Origin: Bacillota bacterium
Lineage (GTDB): Bacteria > Bacillota > Bacilli > Alicyclobacillales > SLC66
Direction of reading: 5' to 3'
Assembly (NCBI GenBank): GCA_021797415.1
Contig: JAJZZT010000236.1
Location: 1 to 5,381, forward strand
Length of the DNA: 5,381 nucleotides
Both the position numbers and the translations under genes were made by a program. This document shows, in pieces, positions 4,939 to 5,381 of the stretch (the stretch's first letter is position 1; each line of letters starts with the position of its first letter). The notes beneath the pieces were generated by a model. That model saw nothing but the letters and a program-made list of their open reading frames with translations, was not told the origin of the DNA and made no database searches.

Positions 4939-5381
4939 CCCACGCCTGGTAAGCGGTGCGATGCGTCTGGCTGATGCTTGCGCGGCGGATTACGCGGTGA
5001 TAGAGTGCGCCGCTCGCGGTCGCGATGGCATTGTATCGCCTCAATTGCAGAATGAGCGCCACATCTTCAAACAGCCTTCCCGCCGACGCGTCTGTCGTCG
5101 TCCAACCGCCCAATTGCCGGAGAACGCCGGTTCTGTACAGGCGCGGGATTGACACGTGCGCCTCCGACGGCGTGATGATGGGCGAAGTGGCCGGCGTCAT
5201 GCCGCGCAAGGACAATTCACCACGCCGCGCGAGCCGCCATGTGAAGTGATCGAATGTCAGCAGCCCAATGCTTTCGGGAGTTGCGTCCATCGCCAGGCGC
5301 ATACGCAAAAGCGCGTGCGGCGGCAGCCAGTCATCGGCGTCCAGTTCGAGCAGATACCGCCCGCGCGCGGCGGCAAGCGCG
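4913..5381 (-). CDS. Family 2 glycosyltransferase, C-terminal part (cut by window edge)
   Basis: The last 155 codons are visible on the - strand; the reading frame stays open to the right edge, so the N-terminus lies outside. An internal TTG at 5306-5308 is not the real start, because the coding signal continues upstream of it. Visible order: LELDADDWLPPHAL (residues 11-24 of the visible part) contains the DXD metal and nucleotide-sugar motif, followed by LYRTGVLRQLGGW (81-93) and GRLFEDVALILQL (101-113) with the Glu-Asp pair of the catalytic base region, then YHRVIRRASISQ (127-138) near the C-terminus. This is the standard second half of a GT2 GT-A domain. It is convergent with the + strand operon and is probably part of a divergent or neighbouring glycan locus. 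Substrate unknown. Confidence 0.88.
   Translation of the reverse strand, partial: ALAAARGRYLLELDADDWLPPHALLRMRLAMDATPESIGLLTFDHFTWRLARRGELSLRGMTPATSPIITPSEAHVSIPRLYRTGVLRQLGGWTTTDASAGRLFEDVALILQLRRYNAIATASGALYHRVIRRASISQTHRTAYQAWAKQYARDM

Overview
The window comes from a fairly GC-rich bacterium whose genes use strong AAGGAGG-type ribosome binding sites, frequent GTG starts and short gene overlaps. Together with a sulfocyanin-type copper domain, this points to a Bacillota member, most plausibly an acidophilic Alicyclobacillus-like lineage. That assignment is inference from gene content and style; no marker gene is present.

Left part (1-415): no convincing gene. Bases 31-293 are a large nested inverted repeat that folds into one long rod with a side hairpin (about 76 base pairs). 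It contains G.U pairs that hold only if the + strand is the RNA. It is either a structured non-coding RNA or a fold-back element, and I cannot assign it to a known class. An extended -10 promoter (331-339) lies just beyond it, followed by a leader with two mutually exclusive hairpins.

Region 416-1447 encodes a membrane protein that joins a four-helix DUF2231 domain to an extracytoplasmic sulfocyanin-like type 1 copper domain with all four copper ligands. It is probably an electron-transfer protein of the respiratory chain. A likely terminator follows (1508-1543).

Region 1644-4017 holds three family-2 glycosyltransferases, each overlapping the next by 1 to 4 bases (1644-2399, 2399-3142, 3139-4017). 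The first and third look like paralogues of the COG1216 rhamnosyltransferase-like type. The middle one is a different GT2 subtype.

Same strand, 4098-4850: two small genes, each with its own strong ribosome binding site and each preceded by hairpins. One encodes a 151-residue protein with a Cys/His-rich basic head, an unbroken six-heptad coiled coil and a C-terminal small beta-barrel-like domain. The other encodes a 66-residue protein that is essentially such a barrel domain alone. They resemble the small DUF2642/LSm-like proteins seen in spore formers. A reasonable hypothesis is that the five genes build or glycosylate a cell- or spore-surface layer, the coiled-coil protein being a structural or scaffold component.

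Right end: a fourth GT2 glycosyltransferase on the opposite strand (4913-5381), cut by the window edge and convergent with the operon. A 14-bp tandem duplication and an inverted repeat sit at its 3' end. Four glycosyltransferases in this short stretch suggest a larger polysaccharide or glycoprotein locus continuing to the right.
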